From Bolinopsis microptera (lineage: Eukaryota; Ctenophora; Tentaculata; Lobata; Bolinopsidae): a DNA stretch of 64,000 nucleotides. Below are positions 11,690 to 63,560 of this stretch, piece by piece (position 1 is the first letter of the stretch; every line of letters starts with the position of its first letter). The stretch spans positions 14,384,445 to 14,448,444 of the forward strand of contig NC_087079.1 in NCBI RefSeq assembly GCF_026151205.1, written 5' to 3'. The notes below the pieces were generated by a model. It did not search any database, was not told the origin of the DNA, and saw nothing but the letters and a program-made list of their open reading frames with translations. A program made the translations under genes and the position numbers.

Positions 11690-13160
11690 ATGATAAAACA
11701 ACTTCTTATCTACTTCAGCCATAATGTCATAACTGATCACATATTATCTCACCACCTCCCTATATTTACAATATTTGACTGGGAAATTAGCAAGACCAAA
11801 AATATTCACAAGCACACTCAATATTATGACTATTATAAATCAAATACTGATAAATTTGCTGAAGTCTTGGGTAACAAACTAGACAAGAGGAAGTGTGTCA
11901 AACAGTATATATTCATTCAATTAAATCAAGTGATGCAATACAAACTAGACAATGAACCAATTATAGATTTTACTAACTTTCATGATATCTTTAAAAACAG
12001 CATTGACGAAACCTGCAAACTAGCTGTACCCAAAACCACTAAGCGCACTATCCAGAACAACCCCTAGATTACTGGCGGGATTATAGCCTCAGTAAACCAC
12101 TGCCATGGACTGTATGATGACTGGGCGAAAGTCAGGAAAGTTAAGTGTAAACAAGGCGAAACTGACACAAAAGGGGGCACATGCCTGTGTTCTATCTGCT
12201 GTAATAAAAGATACCGTTATGATGACTACATAATATAGAAATGAGGGACCACATGCAAAACTGGTATATCTGAACATATACCAATTTTGCGCAGGTAGCT
12301 CATAGTCTTCAGGGTGAAAAGGTGCATCTTTGGAATTTTTTTTGAACAATTTTGAAGAAATTTTTGAAAAAAAGTGAAATTTTATTTTTCCAAAACTGGT
12401 ATATGTTACAATATACCATTTTAGCTTTTAACAATCATGAAAACAAAATGGTATATCTGCAGATAGACCACCTTCAAGAAACTTATCTTCAATAAAACCG
12501 GTATATCTATACACATTTTATAGACTTTAGCCAGCCCAAATAGTATATCTTCAGATATACCATTCTCAGTTAAATTATTTTATTGTTTATAGTATAGAAA
12601 AAATGGTATATCGTGAGATATACCAGTTTTAGTACAATTCTAGTTTTAAAAATGGTATATAGACAGATATACCATTTTTTAGAAGTGTTTTTTACACATG
12701 ATATAGAATCTTTAAATCAGCAAAAATGCATTTATCTCAAAACTATCAAAAACAGATATACCGGTTTTGCATGTGGTCCCTCAAATATAGAAAGGCTCTA
12801 AAAAAGGTTCGTAAAAAGGCTGTATCTGAATATTATTCTGACAAGTTTCTTGAAACTCAGGGAAACTCCAAGAAAACCTGGGAACTGATAAATAAAATTC
12901 GTGGCAAACAGAAACGTGATATCAGACCTATATTTACCATAGACAATGAAAATATAACTGATCGCAGAGTTATAGCTAATGAATTCAATATAAGTATTTT
13001 GTATCCCTAGCATCTAACCTTAATGCAGCCTACACAGAACTAGGAGAGATACAAATAAATCAGCTTCAAAGTTTCTGTGACTTCTTACCTAAATCGTATA
13101 CAGCTAATATATATCTACATGACTGCTCACCTGAGGAGGCTAATATAATGTAACTTGCCC
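11690..13160 (+). pseudogene. LINE (non-LTR retrotransposon) relic split by a MITE
   Basis: Before the insertion, 11690-12067 and its degraded continuation read like the end of the endonuclease domain and the linker to reverse transcriptase (SIDETCKLAVPKTTKRTIQN, then ITGGIIASVNHCHGLYDDWA). After the insertion the frame resumes at about 12784 (YRKALKKVRKKAVSEYY, KKTWELINKIRGKQKRD, ENITDRRVIANEFN). That segment aligns with the N-terminus of the better-preserved LINE frame at 58148 (NRRIIANEFN; LHDCSPEE here against LSDCTPEE there). Frameshifts and stops occur after 13010, and homology fades near 13150 before the catalytic RT motifs. Dead copy of the same family as the 58-60 kb element. Confidence 0.75.
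12242..12783. mobile_element. 542-bp MITE with 10-bp target duplication (Mutator-like size) inside the LINE relic
   Basis: The ends are inverted repeats: the left end begins TGAGGGACCACATGCAAAAC and the right end finishes GGTTTTGCATGTGGTCCCTCA, nearly exact reverse complements. Both are flanked by the same ten bases, AATATAGAAA (12232-12241 and 12784-12793). The interior holds no gene but at least six small palindromes of the form TGGTATATCT..AGATATACCA (about 12258, 12397, 12450, 12543, 12605, 12652), so the element is built almost wholly of foldback units. A 9-10 bp target duplication is typical of Mutator-like elements; superfamily assignment is inference. Confidence 0.85.
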
Positions 13161-14209
13161 AAGCGATAATCATGTTATTGTATGACTCCTACATTTAGGC
13201 TGTGATTAAGAGGTAAATAGGGGTGTGATAACCTAAGACTAGGAGGGTACAAAATTACGGCCACGGTCCTTTTAAGTTTCGATTGTTTAATATTTAGCTG
13301 AAAATACGACACCGATAATAGGTAAATACCGATTAAACGATTGGTATTAGTCAATATACTCACCATGTATAATTAATCTCAGCAATAATGGATACTAATC
13401 CGAACAGCCGGCCTGGTAACATAGTAATGTATCTCTTGACATATATTAATGATATTGAAATACGATATTTTGGGGAAATATGTTATGATCGGCCTATGCT
13501 GCTCAGAAGTAGAACCTAAATAGTCGAACAAGCCTATTAAACCAATTTCAACATTCAACAACCATGCTACTTCATAAATCAATGATTGAAAATTGAAATA
13601 TCAAAATTGGACAGTGATCTTGACTTACCCTTATTATAAGGGCCTTATACAATATATATATATATATGTACACATATTAAATCAGTTTCTGTATAAAAGC
13701 ATTTAAACCGGCGTTGACAGTTTTGAAGTTACTGTAAAAGAGGACATTAGTTTCTAGTAACTGAACTAACTTACACAAACTCAAACAAGTCAGTCGAGTT
13801 TCTGTATTTGCTTAATAAGCTGGTAATCGTACCGTTCCCAATGTAAATGAAAAGATTCCTGACCTTCAATTTGCTGAGTAATAGATCATACGGAATTAAT
13901 GAATTAAATGGTTTCGGCCCAAGAATGCTTAATTACTACAAAACACAACAGGTTCTTAGTTCTAAAACGACAACTGTTCCATGTTCTATCAAAATTGAGA
14001 AGAAACGTAACTAAAGCTCAAAAGATAGATTCTTGATATCTCTTCCGTTACGAAAATCAGCTGGTTCATAAGATTAATGAAGAAGATTCGCATACACGAT
14101 TTAAAATAAAAGTAGGAACGTAGCCGAAAGACAAACTGAACAAATGAGGATTTCGACTTGAAACGAGCTATATATAGCAGTATAACGTAGCGCTCGACTC
14201 CAAATAGAA
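13161..14209. other. AT-rich stretch, no gene seen
   Basis: A short TA microsatellite lies near 13652-13666. Nothing else is recognised. Confidence 0.4.
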
Positions 14210-14800
14210 TTCAAATAAAAATGCGCTCCGGTAGTTTCAACTCCCAGCAGCTGGGAGTTGGAAACCTGGAATTCACGTTACTGTCGCTGTGAGAAGCCTT
14301 ATTGAGTGCGCGGCGCGGCACAGTAACGCATCGCGCTACAACGTATGACCAATGACAAGATCTACGGTTGCGAGAAAAATTATTTGATCATGTTTACTTT
14401 TAAATGTTGGGGAATCCCGATTTCCAGGATTTATTTCGGTCGGGATTCCCGGGATTTAAAAATGAGATCGGGAATGACTTCACTACTAGGGTCCCCAGGT
14501 AAGCCTCGGGCAGATAATATTTCGAGAAGAAAGTTGTAGGTTTACAACCTACCAGTACGCGCGCCGAGTTGGACTCGTCGACGGTCCTGGAACAGATATT
14601 TTACGAGTATCACGTACCCGTTAAGAAGAAAGCGGCGCGCTCTTGGCCCTACTTCGAAGAAATTTAGACCATACAGACGAGTAACATCCGTCAAAGTAGC
14701 GCGCACAGCTTTCTTCTCGAAATATTATGGTCCGAGGCAGGGTGCTGAGTTGTACAAATGACAAAGTAGCGTGCGCCGCTACTTTGACATTACTATACAG
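14210..14800. repeat. Second cluster of the GC-rich palindromic repeat family
   Basis: Shares blocks with 4250-5480, partly inverted: GGCGCGGCACAGTAACGCATC at ~14309, ACAACGTATGACC at ~14339, GTCGACGGTCC near 14578, and GTAGCGCGC blocks with TTCTTCTCGAAA near 14696 and 14763. A 23-bp palindrome (CAACTCCCAGC / GCTGGGAGTTG) lies at 14238-14260. No coding potential. Confidence 0.55.
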
Positions 14801-15473
14801 TTTCCAACTTGGATGCATTATGCAATCAAACCACAACTCATGTTCGAGAATACAAGTGAAACATCGAGAATAGTGTTCCAAATAAATTGAGATTACTGAT
14901 CAGATTAAGATTAAAATATCCGACTCAATAAACGATTTGCCTTTAGAATTTAAGTTAAATAGGGTAAACAGGTCCAAGGTCGAAGAACTTCATTCAAAGA
15001 ACTTAATTCAGTATTCAAAATGTCAATTATAAAATAAAATCATCAAATTATGTATCAGTACATTATAATTATTACATTAATGTCGGTAAAGATGATTTCG
15101 CTATCACTTTTATAAAAATTTGCTAAAATGTTAGCAAAAAACACCAGGTACTTAAATGGCATAGGAATCTTGACCTTCCTGAAATCATCCTCTCAGTCTC
15201 TTCCAAAAAATTAAAAACAGCATTCGGTGGTGATCAAGATACAAACCTGGATAAAAACAAAATGAGCCAATAGTTAGTTCAAAAATGAACTAATAATCAA
15301 TGTCTTTATATTACACAAAGTATAAATTACAATATGCAGTAGATAACAGTAGGTAACCGACGGCGCCGGCAAACATCACTCCAAATACATCACACGGAGC
15401 TTGGCTATCACATTATCAGCAGATCTAAGATATTAGTGATTAGGACGACTAAATGACGACAAATATCATGTGA
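14801..15473 (-). other. 3' flank and probable 3' UTR of the LRP5/6-like gene
   Basis: Follows the receptor stop codon at 15476-15474 on the minus strand. A weak polyadenylation-like AATATA (minus) lies at 15307-15312, about 160 bases past the stop. No other gene is seen. The transcript end cannot be fixed from sequence alone. Confidence 0.35.
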
Positions 15474-54465
<38,992 letters not shown>

Positions 54466-57400
54466 GAGATGGATTCTACTGGTTTTTCAAAGCTGCAACT
54501 GAAACGGTTGTTATCTTAGTGTATAAACTAGTGTATAAAAGCTAGTGTTTCATACTGTACACAAAATACATTTAATTAAAGCATAACTTTACCGCAAACC
54601 CCGATTTACTGCAGCACGGTAAATCGGGGTTTGTGGTAAATCTGGGTTTCATCATTTTGTAAACAATTTTTGGTATTTCAGGAATTTCAGGTATTTTACC
54701 GTTACAATGTCCGCAAAAATAAAATATGGCATGTTTAATTAAAACAAAAGTAGTTTTAGTTAAGACTAGAGGTGGAATCAATTACAGACGGAGTAACTGA
54801 ATGTTTTGACGCCTTTTGAAAGTCGCTGAAGTATAGTCGCCACTTCAATGAAACGAAACTGACCCCATTCTAAATAGTGCTAGAGATTGAAAGGTTAATT
54901 TTTAAACAAATCTAATAATTGTGGTTTTAACTGTACTAACTCTACGACAATCACTGATGGATGTGTACAAATTATAGAAATGTGCCACTTTTGGACAATG
55001 TTTGAGTATTTCCTGCTGATAACGAATTGAGGTTAACTACACGTTAACTACCATTATCATGCAAACTATGAGATGAGAACGTTTCAAATGTCTTATTACG
55101 ATTTTTATTTGAAACTCACAAATATCATATGTACAATGTTAGAGCAATTATGATAAAATAGATCGAAAATTTAGATTCAATATTTTATCAATAAAAATAC
55201 AGTATGGCTTAGTGAACATACAGGAAACAGACCCACTACATGTAATAGACTAGATGGTTAAGTTTTGTTCTGTATAGAATGTCTCAGTTAGTGAGCAGTT
55301 TCAATTCCTGACTATTTATCTGCACAACCCTTTTTGTTACCTAGTATAACGATTTGACGAGTATAGCATGTTTATTAATTTATCAAACATTTTTTGAATG
55401 ATTATTTAATTGTAAATATACAAATAATTATAAAATAATTTTAATCACATTGACCTTTAAATAGTCAAATACTTGTCTCCTCGAGGAATTTGCACAACTA
55501 GAGTTTTAAAATATGGGCTTTAGTTATGCTTCAGAGTTGTACGACACATTATAAACTCTCCGGCTACCAGGACAGATGTTTTTATAGTTAGTAAAATCTG
55601 TACATACCTATTCTTATTTACTTATTAACTGCTTATTTCAGGTCTTTGAGAAAACTAATATACGATTTATATCCAGTATATCTCTTGTAATTAACCATGC
55701 AGGTCTAAATTCCTCAATAAATATGTGTCTATATCTTCATTATAATCAAAACATTAGAATTAATTGCAAATAACTAAATAACGCATGATCAGTAATGTAA
55801 ATTTAGCTGAAATGAAATAATCTCACAAACCTCTAGTCAAAGACTCGTTGACAAATTTGCTTCTGTCACAATTTCATCTTCAGATTGTTAGAACGTTTGC
55901 ATAACTATTCTGGCTAAATTGATTCCATTTAACATATAAGCTTGATCAGAGATCTAGATAGAGTCCTTCAGGCTTTTGAAAAAACTTATAGGGAAATATT
56001 TCAAAATAAGAAGATATTTTATGATATATGTCTACATCAAAATGCCATAATACTGTGCTTGATCGGGGGGAAATCAGGTGCCGAGTACTGTACGTGACGT
56101 TGGGGGTCATTTTTTTTTCTACCAAAACACAGTTAGTACTTTTGTACTAAGTGGTGGGTCTGCTGCTCATTCCCCAGAAAAACAGTTAGTACATGGTACT
56201 AAATAGTGGGTATAATTTGCCCATTTCCCCAAAACAGTAAGTACATGGTACTAAATAGTGGGTCTTAAATGTAGAGTGTAGACTGGAGTAGACTTAAGAT
56301 TATTGTACATTGTATAAACTGTTTTTAATCAAGCATAGATATCTCAACTGACAACTGTTAGTTTTATTGCTTAAAGTTTACATTCAATATCGAATCCTTT
56401 TTAAGCTAAAAAGTCATGTTTAAAGCAATTTCTGGGTGGGTATCTTATTTTATATATTTTAGACACAGTTAGTACCGTGATTTCTCAATAGTTAGTGCCG
56501 CAAAAGCCGGCAAAAGGGTCGTGTGTCTTGATTATTATCCGAAAAACAGTTAAAGGGGGTGGGTGGGTCTTTTGAAAAATTCCAAAATTAACCAATCCTG
56601 GTCCTGGTCACAGCCATTTCAAAATTCTTATCCCCGTCGTTTGCTGTTCCACATTCAAAAACTGTACAGCGGTAAGCACATGGTCACGGTCCTGGTCATA
56701 AATTTGACTGATCCCGGCCAATTTGAAATTTTATAAAAAATCCTGGTCCTGGTCAAAATTAACCAATCCCGGTCCCGGTTCTGGCCATTTAAAAATTCTT
56801 ATCCCGGTCATTTGATGTTCCACATTCAAAAACTGTACAGCGGTAAGAACATGGCTTCATGCCCTATCTTAAAATGATCATCTTGACCACAACCCCCTAC
56901 AAAAAAGAAGACCCTTGAGACACCCTGTATATCCCACCAGCCACTGTAATATCTGTTTAATTAAGATAGAACAGATGAGACAGCTCTAAGCTTAGTGAAT
57001 AATTGTTAGATAAAACTCAGTATTGCATGACGAGCAAACTTTTACTCAATCTTAACTTCAAAGTTAAATCACAGACAAACTTGTATAGTCCGTGGGACAA
57101 ATGTGTACCTGTAAAAAAATTTTTAAATTTAAAAAACAGTATCAAGCGATAGAAATTGAGCATAGTGAAATTGAAACAGCAAGCTGCATGCTTTCGACTG
57201 CCATGTTGCAGAAACGAACAGAATTACACATTATAAAATGTAAATTGGGACCCTCACATTGATTAGAAAACATGAGATTATCAGTAAAAATAAAATTTAA
57301 GAACAAAACAACAATAACATACAAGCGGAAGGCTTTTTAACATTAAAATTGGAACACTGAATAACTTTTAAGTCATTCTTACGAGAACACGACAGTTTTT

Positions 57401-57499
57401 ACTTTAGCGCTCGATTTTCATAGCAATGTATAAATCGGAAAAAATATACGCGGCACGCTAAAAATTTTAATTCCATTTAGAAATAAATATTTAAAAACA
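54466..57499. other. Upstream region of the receptor, AT-rich, with two local tandem repeats
   Basis: The promoter should lie here, but I see no clear motif. At 56125-56280 a ~65-base unit with CAGTTAGTACATGGTACTAA occurs three times. At 56590-56870 a ~165-base unit occurs twice (shared CCACATTCAAAAACTGTACA and GCGGTAAG). No exon or ORF is convincing. Confidence 0.5.
54596..54640. repeat. 14-bp hairpin upstream of the receptor start
   Basis: AAACCCCGATTTAC (from 54597) pairs with GTAAATCGGGGTTT (to 54632) around nine bases. Confidence 0.6.
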
Positions 57500-57965
57500 A
57501 TAATACTAAATTTGATTCACGATGTCGATCCTTCGCAGCTCGGTGAGGCACAGTGGTGCATCTCGCCGATCTGCGAGAAGAATTATTTGATGCGCGGCGC
57601 GACCCAGTAGTGCATCGCGCTACAAATACTAAATATAATTTTAAAAATGTGTTTTTTTATAATGATTAGTTAAAATAAAGTTATATATAGTCAAAAATTT
57701 GCCCATGAACGGTTGATTAAAGTAAAAATTATAAAAATAGACAAAAAATGCAAAACAAATACATGTGTTTTTTCACGTCCATATATTTATTATACTAATT
57801 AATATTATATTAATATGAAAAGAGAGCATCCATAATTACTTGATTGACGGTGTCAACCCATCGAGATCGTTGCTCTGCGAAGCAAAGAAACGATCGACGA
57901 TGGGTTCGATGCAAAGCAAGAATGCTAGTTTGCGTGGCGCGTCGAAGCGGTAAAGTCCTCCAAAT
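57500..57965. repeat. Third cluster of the GC-rich palindromic repeat family
   Basis: 57513-57620 (GATTCACGATGTCGATCC, CAGCTCGGTGAGGCACAG, GCGCGGCGCGACCCAGTAG) and 57841-57962 (TTGACGGTGTCAACCCATCG, TGCTCTGCGAAGCAAAG, GCGTCGAAGCG, AAGTCCTCCAAAT). The second carries an inverted ACCCATCGAGATCGTT / AACGATCGACGATGGGTT pair. Confidence 0.6.
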
Positions 57966-58126
57966 AATCACAATCAGCGTGGCCAGAATAATTATAAATT
58001 GAATTTAGTTCATTTATTTTAAAATTTGTTGTTTACTCGATCTAAGGCCAAGTTTTACATGCAGCGCAATGCACTATTCAACTGCAAGGCGGCGCCGCGC
58101 ATCAATTTTCGTTAAATTGGTGCGAT

Positions 58127-59962
58127 GTTATTAATAATGAGAAAATAATGAACCGTAGAATTATAGCTAACGAATTTAATAATTACTTTGTATCTCTTGC
58201 CCCTAAGTTGAATGAATCGTACAGTACAACCGGTCAAATTAGACTAAGTCCAATTCAATGCTTTACGGACTACTTACCAAGGCCAAATACCTCAAGTATA
58301 TTTCTCAGCGATTGTACACCAGAAGAAATAGAGAAAATCATTAGCGAACTCAAGAATGGAAAAGCTAGTGACATCCCTATTCACGTCATCAAACGAACGT
58401 CTAAGATTATAAGCCCACTACTGTCAGTATTATTTAATGAACACATGAGAAATGGAACTTTTCCAGACCGACTGAAAATTGGTAAAATTAGCCCTATATA
58501 CAAAAAAGACGGTACAGAATATCTCGAAAACTATAGGCCAGTATCTACCCTAGCTGTGTTCGGAAAGTTATTTGAGAAAGTAATCTACTCCCGTTTGTAC
58601 AGTTTTCTTGTGTCGCAGAACGTTTTGTTTGAGAACCAGTTTGGTTTTAGGAAGAGTCACTCAACTAACCACGCCCTTAATTACTCAGTTGACTATGTAA
58701 ACTCCCATATAAAGGAAAAGCAACATGTATTAGGTATCTTTATCGACTTATCAAAGGCATTTGACACTATCAGTCACGATAAACTTCTCATAAAACTTGA
58801 CAAATATGGTATAAGAGGTAACGCAAACGAGCTTATTGGAAGTTACCTATCTAACAGACAGCAGTACGTTTCAGTTTTAGGTGAGGAATCTGATAAACTC
58901 CCTGTTATTTGTGGAGTACCACAAGGTAGTGTTTTAGGACCGCTACTGTTTATAATTTACATAAACGATATCTATAACTCATCAGACCTAGGAAAATTTA
59001 TACTTTTCGCTGATGACACCAATATATTTGTAGTCGACAAATCTGTCCAGAATCTCTACCAAAAAGCTAATACTATAATGAATTCTGTTTACAATTATAT
59101 GAAATGCAATCTTCTCCACATTAACATCAAGAAATGCTGTTACATTCACTTTACACCAGGAAAGAAGGATGTAACTAGTAGTAGTAGTAATAGTAATGAT
59201 CTTATTTTAACGTTGAATAACACAGTCATTAAACGTGTTGATGAAACTAAATTCCTCGGCGTTATTATAGATAAAAACCTTAACTGGAAACCTCATACTG
59301 CATATCTTAGTTCTAAATTAAAGTGTGAAGTCGGTAAACTCTGCCGTATGAGAAGATTTATACCTAAAGAGCTGTATAATGACCTCTACCACACCCTCTT
59401 CGAATCTCATCTAGGATATGGGATCTCAGTGTGGGGAGGCATATCGAACAATAGGCTTGAACCAATATTTAAAATTCAAAAAAAGTGCACTCGTATTCTA
59501 TTTGGTGATCAAGAGGCATACAGTAATAAGTTCAAAACATGTGCTAGAACCCGCCCAATTGGATCCCAAAAACTTGGAGCCGACTTCTATAAACGAGAAT
59601 CAAGTAAACCCCTTCTCAGCAGAAACAAAATACTCTGCGTGCATAATTTGTATAAGTACCACTGTCTACTTGAAATGTTTAAAATAATCAAACTTCACAC
59701 TCCAATACCGATGTACAATTTATTTCAAAAGTCACCCCGACGTGATAACTACTTTATTAACCCCGCTGCAACCAATTTGTTTGTATATAAAACCTCGAAT
59801 ATGTGGAATAAATTCCTTAAACCTTCTAGTAAGATTGACTTCTCGTCCCCAATTGCACTTGTTAAAGGTCGCATTAAAACTATGCTACTCAATGCTCAAA
59901 AAGCTGGAAACACTGATGAATGGTCAGAACTCAACTTTGATGGAAATGACATGTGCCTATAA
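58127..59962 (+). mobile_element. 5'-truncated LINE with intact reverse transcriptase frame
   Basis: The 604-codon frame (ATG 58148) is open to its stop. It has non-LTR RT motifs in order: ENQFGFRKSHSTNHAL; IFIDLSKAFDTISHDKLL; GVPQGSVLGPLLFIIYINDI; FADD catalytic box (FILFADDTNIFV); NLLHINIKKCCYIHF; KFLGVIIDKNLNWKPH. No endonuclease domain precedes it. Upstream codons still read NNEKIMNRRIIANEF, matching the relic at 12950, so the element is cut at about 58127, as in incomplete target-primed reverse transcription. Jockey/CR1-like in style; clade not determined. The frame is intact, but the missing endonuclease makes autonomous movement unlikely. Confidence 0.88.
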
Positions 59963-60315
59963 TAAGAACACACAAACTAGTCCATATAGATTTCATACTA
60001 CACACACAAAATAACACACACAATACACACCACAGTCAAACATAGAAACTATATATTCATGCATATAACACAGAACACTGATCAGCTCATCCACTTTACA
60101 CTAGTGTCTGGACTTGTCTGGAGTGTACGTCTGGAACGTGGGACGGACTCACAAATATATTGTGTAAACGTAGCGCGCGAAACTTAAATACTGTATAACT
60201 CTATCATTTCATTACCCAGCGTGATTTACCGCGCCAGAATAATAAAATGACGCCACGCTATATCCGTAAACCTACAGTCACTTATATCTTATATTTTATA
60301 TTTTGTATCTCTTAC
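59963..60315. other. 3' tail of the LINE and flank of the LTR
   Basis: An ACACAC-rich stretch (59995-60035) may be the LINE 3' tail. No clear poly(A) is seen. Bases 60311-60315 (CTTAC) directly flank the LTR and are a candidate target duplication. Confidence 0.4.
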
Positions 60316-61150
60316 TGTTGGAACCCTGTTCTTGGGTTAATTAAATAACAAATAATACTCAATTATTATAAATACAAATTAGATGAATAAAGAGGTTATA
60401 CAAATAAATGGTGTTTCAAATGTAACCTTGTTACTCTATGTACTCACCCTCAAATAGTGAATGAGTGATTAAATGGTGATTGGTGTGACTCAGTTACTCA
60501 CACTGCTCTAACTAATACACAATCAATACTAAACTAAATAATGTCTTTTTACTATTAGATTAAACAACTATTAAATTAAAACTACTACTCTGATGATGAT
60601 GTTCTTCTTACTATATGAGGGACTTCTGAATGATGAGGACTTCAACAAAACTGGAACTGATAAGTTCTATAAAACAAAAACCCTGGGGGAAAACTACCGT
60701 GAGTAAAGTGAAAGGTAATCCACGTGAAACTATAAATGAAAGTGAAAGAGGAAGCGGGAACTCCTAGACTAAACTACTAAACTATAACTATAAACTACTT
60801 ACCACTCTTTCCACGTCACAGAACACAGATAGTATCTGTCGACTGGAATCTGTGGGATCACTAAAACAACGTCACTCCTCTCCCTTCTGCTACGCTAGAG
60901 TCTGGAGTCGACAACGTCACTCCTCTCCCTTCTGCTACGCTAGAGTCTGGAGTCAACTAAACACTGGACACTCCTCTCTCTTCTGTTACTTCAACTAGAG
61001 TCTGGAGTCGAGCCTTGTCTGCCTTCTGGAGTCCCTTTACCCCAACACTGTATATACAATCACTGGAACTAAACCTTTGCTAAAGTGAGATACAGGGTTA
61101 GTAATATGAAGTACAAAAACAAGCTACAAATAGAATTAAGATTCTAACAT
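60316..61150 (-). mobile_element. 3' LTR of a minus-strand LTR retrotransposon, 835 bp
   Basis: Bounded by TGTTGGAA (low end) and TTCTAACA (high end), the usual TG..CA imperfect inverted ends. Directly outside the high end, the minus strand reads AAAGTAGGGGGAA, a polypurine tract, showing this is the 3' LTR of a minus-strand element. The LTR contains a ~55-base unit three times (60866-61015, CGTCACTCCTCTCCCTTCTG, CTAGAGTCTGGAGTC). Confidence 0.8.
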
Positions 61151-61163
61151 TCCCCCTACTTTA
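61151..61163 (-). other. Polypurine tract
   Basis: AAAGTAGGGGGAA (minus) adjoining the LTR; primes plus-strand synthesis in LTR retroelements. Confidence 0.7.
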
Positions 61164-63016
61164 AAAAAGAAAAAGTACTTACTAATAATTTAACTCATGA
61201 CTTTTACAATCTTAAAGTCATAACTCCCTATACTTTCTTTGTTTAAAAAAATACTATCCGACTATCCGAGTTAAAATTAGGAAATAAACTCTAGCAAAAA
61301 CCGTAGAGTTAAGAATATTCTAATCCCCACACGCAACACAAAAACGTGTCGTGCGCGCTAAACGAAAAAGATACTTTCTATGAGTTTGAGCTACAAATGC
61401 GCGGCTCAAACAAAGGCAAATCTAATACGTGTCATGTCCACTGTCATAAAAGCAGATAACTAAAAAAAGCAGTTAACGATTATTCCATATTCGGCGAGTC
61501 ACGTGGTACAAGTGGATTAAATCTCTGTTAACGCGGGAAAAACATCCGCTGTAAAACAGGCTAGTGGCTAAAATGACTGCCTTCCACGCTGAGCGTGAGA
61601 TCTGAGAGATATAATACTTGTACAAAACGTCCGATAGAATTAATACAGTCTAACTATTAGCTAATTAACTATCAAAGTTCTTAATACGAAAATCTCTTTT
61701 CTATGAACGGAATTGAAGCATCGTTCTAGGACTGACAGGTGCACAAAAAATACCCGTCCAACACTGTAATCAAGTGTGATCTTTAGAGATTTCTGTATCG
61801 AGTTATCTTAATGACAGAAAAACTGCGTACTAAAACTAAATATTAGGAGCTATTCAAGCTTTAAACACAACCTCTAGAGAGTCAATAATGAGTCACTAAC
61901 AAATCATTGACACACACCACTGTACTAAACAGTTCTAAAACGTAAAATACATAAATTCTGTCGTTTAAAAACAGGTTCAAACTGAGTCCCTAAAGGCTCG
62001 GGATCAGTGAAGAACATGTAATAGCATGTTGATCGAAACGACAGCATTCTTATAAAACCAAAAACTCACGCTGAGCAAGCTGCTCCTAGCACATCCCAAC
62101 AGGAAATACCAAACATCCCCTGTTAACACTTCCTACAGAAGATGCAAGTTAATAAAGTAATATCAGGTAAACACTTTCATGTCTTTTAGAAGAAAGGATC
62201 GTCTTTCTGAAAAGTAAGTTTGAAACTGAAATGTTAGACTTTTAGAAGTAGGAATCTGAAATATTCTGTTAGCGGTAATTTTATTACACATGTCACGTAC
62301 AAAATGTACTTTAAATTGTATCTATTAATCCTTATTATCTCTACACCATGTAATAGAAAATTTAGCAAATCAACTGACAAATGTGACCGTGCGCTACAAC
62401 ACAAAGAAAAGGAGCGCTAAAGCTGGTACACACGTCTAAATTCGCTAACTAATCTATCTTTCTCCCAAAATTGTTGAAAATTTAGCAAATACAACCAAAG
62501 TTCAGTTACCAGACTAAGAGAAAAGAAAAGAAAGGATAGACTGGTTCCTAAAAATGGGATTCACTAACTTTTCATCAAACATTCCCAACTTACTACATTC
62601 TCAGTAAAAAATATGAACTAACGACAAAAAATTGTCAAAATATCCTTCCCAAAACTTCTGTTCGAGAAACTTCTCTAGAACATAAAAACACAAAATTAAT
62701 ATACGTGTAAAGAGTTACAAATGTTTAAAAGATTGTTAAAAGATTGTTAAATACAAACACCTCGTGCATGTTAAAAGTCTCTGAAAGGTTAAAAATGTAA
62801 AAATGACTCGTTACAAAGTTGGTAATTCTAACAATACTAATATATACACACACATTTTAAGTTAAAAGTTTATTACAAATGACGTTAAAAAGTTATTGTT
62901 TAACCAAATTGACATTTCAAACAACAAATAATCCGAGCAAAAATATTCAATTTCTTTCTACAGCATAAAGTCCAAAACAGTTATACTCTCTCTGACATAT
63001 TCACAGTATCCTTGAT
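61164..63016 (-). other. Non-coding interior of the LTR element
   Basis: About 1.85 kb where reverse transcriptase and RNase H would be expected, but stops are dense in all frames. The pol region here is deleted or replaced. Confidence 0.5.
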
Positions 63017-63560
63017 CTATGACTTAAGCGAGCTTGCTGAAAACTGCACCTCTCTTCGTGAGACATCCTGAACAATCTTTAACCTCTGCACTTGTACAGA
63101 GTTATCCAACTCAACTGATACGGGTTCACCGTTTGACTCGTCCAGTCGTACATTGTAAAGATTTTTGTTCTTCCCTGTAGGTTTCCCGGCTCTACCCATC
63201 ACCAAGGCATTATTCCAATCATCACTCTCCGAGGATCTGAACCTGATAATGTCATTCTTCTTTACACCCACGCCTGTTCTGGTTTGACACACACTTTCCC
63301 AATCCGACTGATTTACTGACAGATCTGACAGATTCACACTCCCTGAAACTGAACTTACAGTTCCATGGTCATCTGGCTCAATTTCTGTCTCAATTTCTGG
63401 CTCACTTTCTGGCTCACTGTCTTGATCCACATTACCTGAAACTGAGCTCACAACTCCATGGTCCTCTAGCTCACTTGCTAGATCACTGTCTTGATTCACG
63501 TTCCCTGAAACTGAACTCACAGTTCCATGATCCTCTGGCTCTCCTTCTAGATCACTTTCT
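63017..63560 (-). pseudogene. LTR element polyprotein fragment: acidic repeats and pre-RT linker
   Basis: Open frame with three repeats of DHG(T/V)VSSVSGNVNQDS, then KKNDIIRFRSSESDDWNNAL and GRAGKPTGKNKNLYNVR. The last part resembles the linker that precedes reverse transcriptase in polyproteins of this kind (from memory). It ends at a stop 1.9 kb before the LTR. It is one frame away from the protease fragment; a single-base slip near 63565-63575 would join them. Confidence 0.5.

Noticed and set aside
54572-54781. A further receptor exon upstream of 54465
   Set aside because: The frame is generated by a hairpin and low-complexity PEIPEIP codons, and the signal-peptide exon at 54465-54432 already joins exon 2 in phase.
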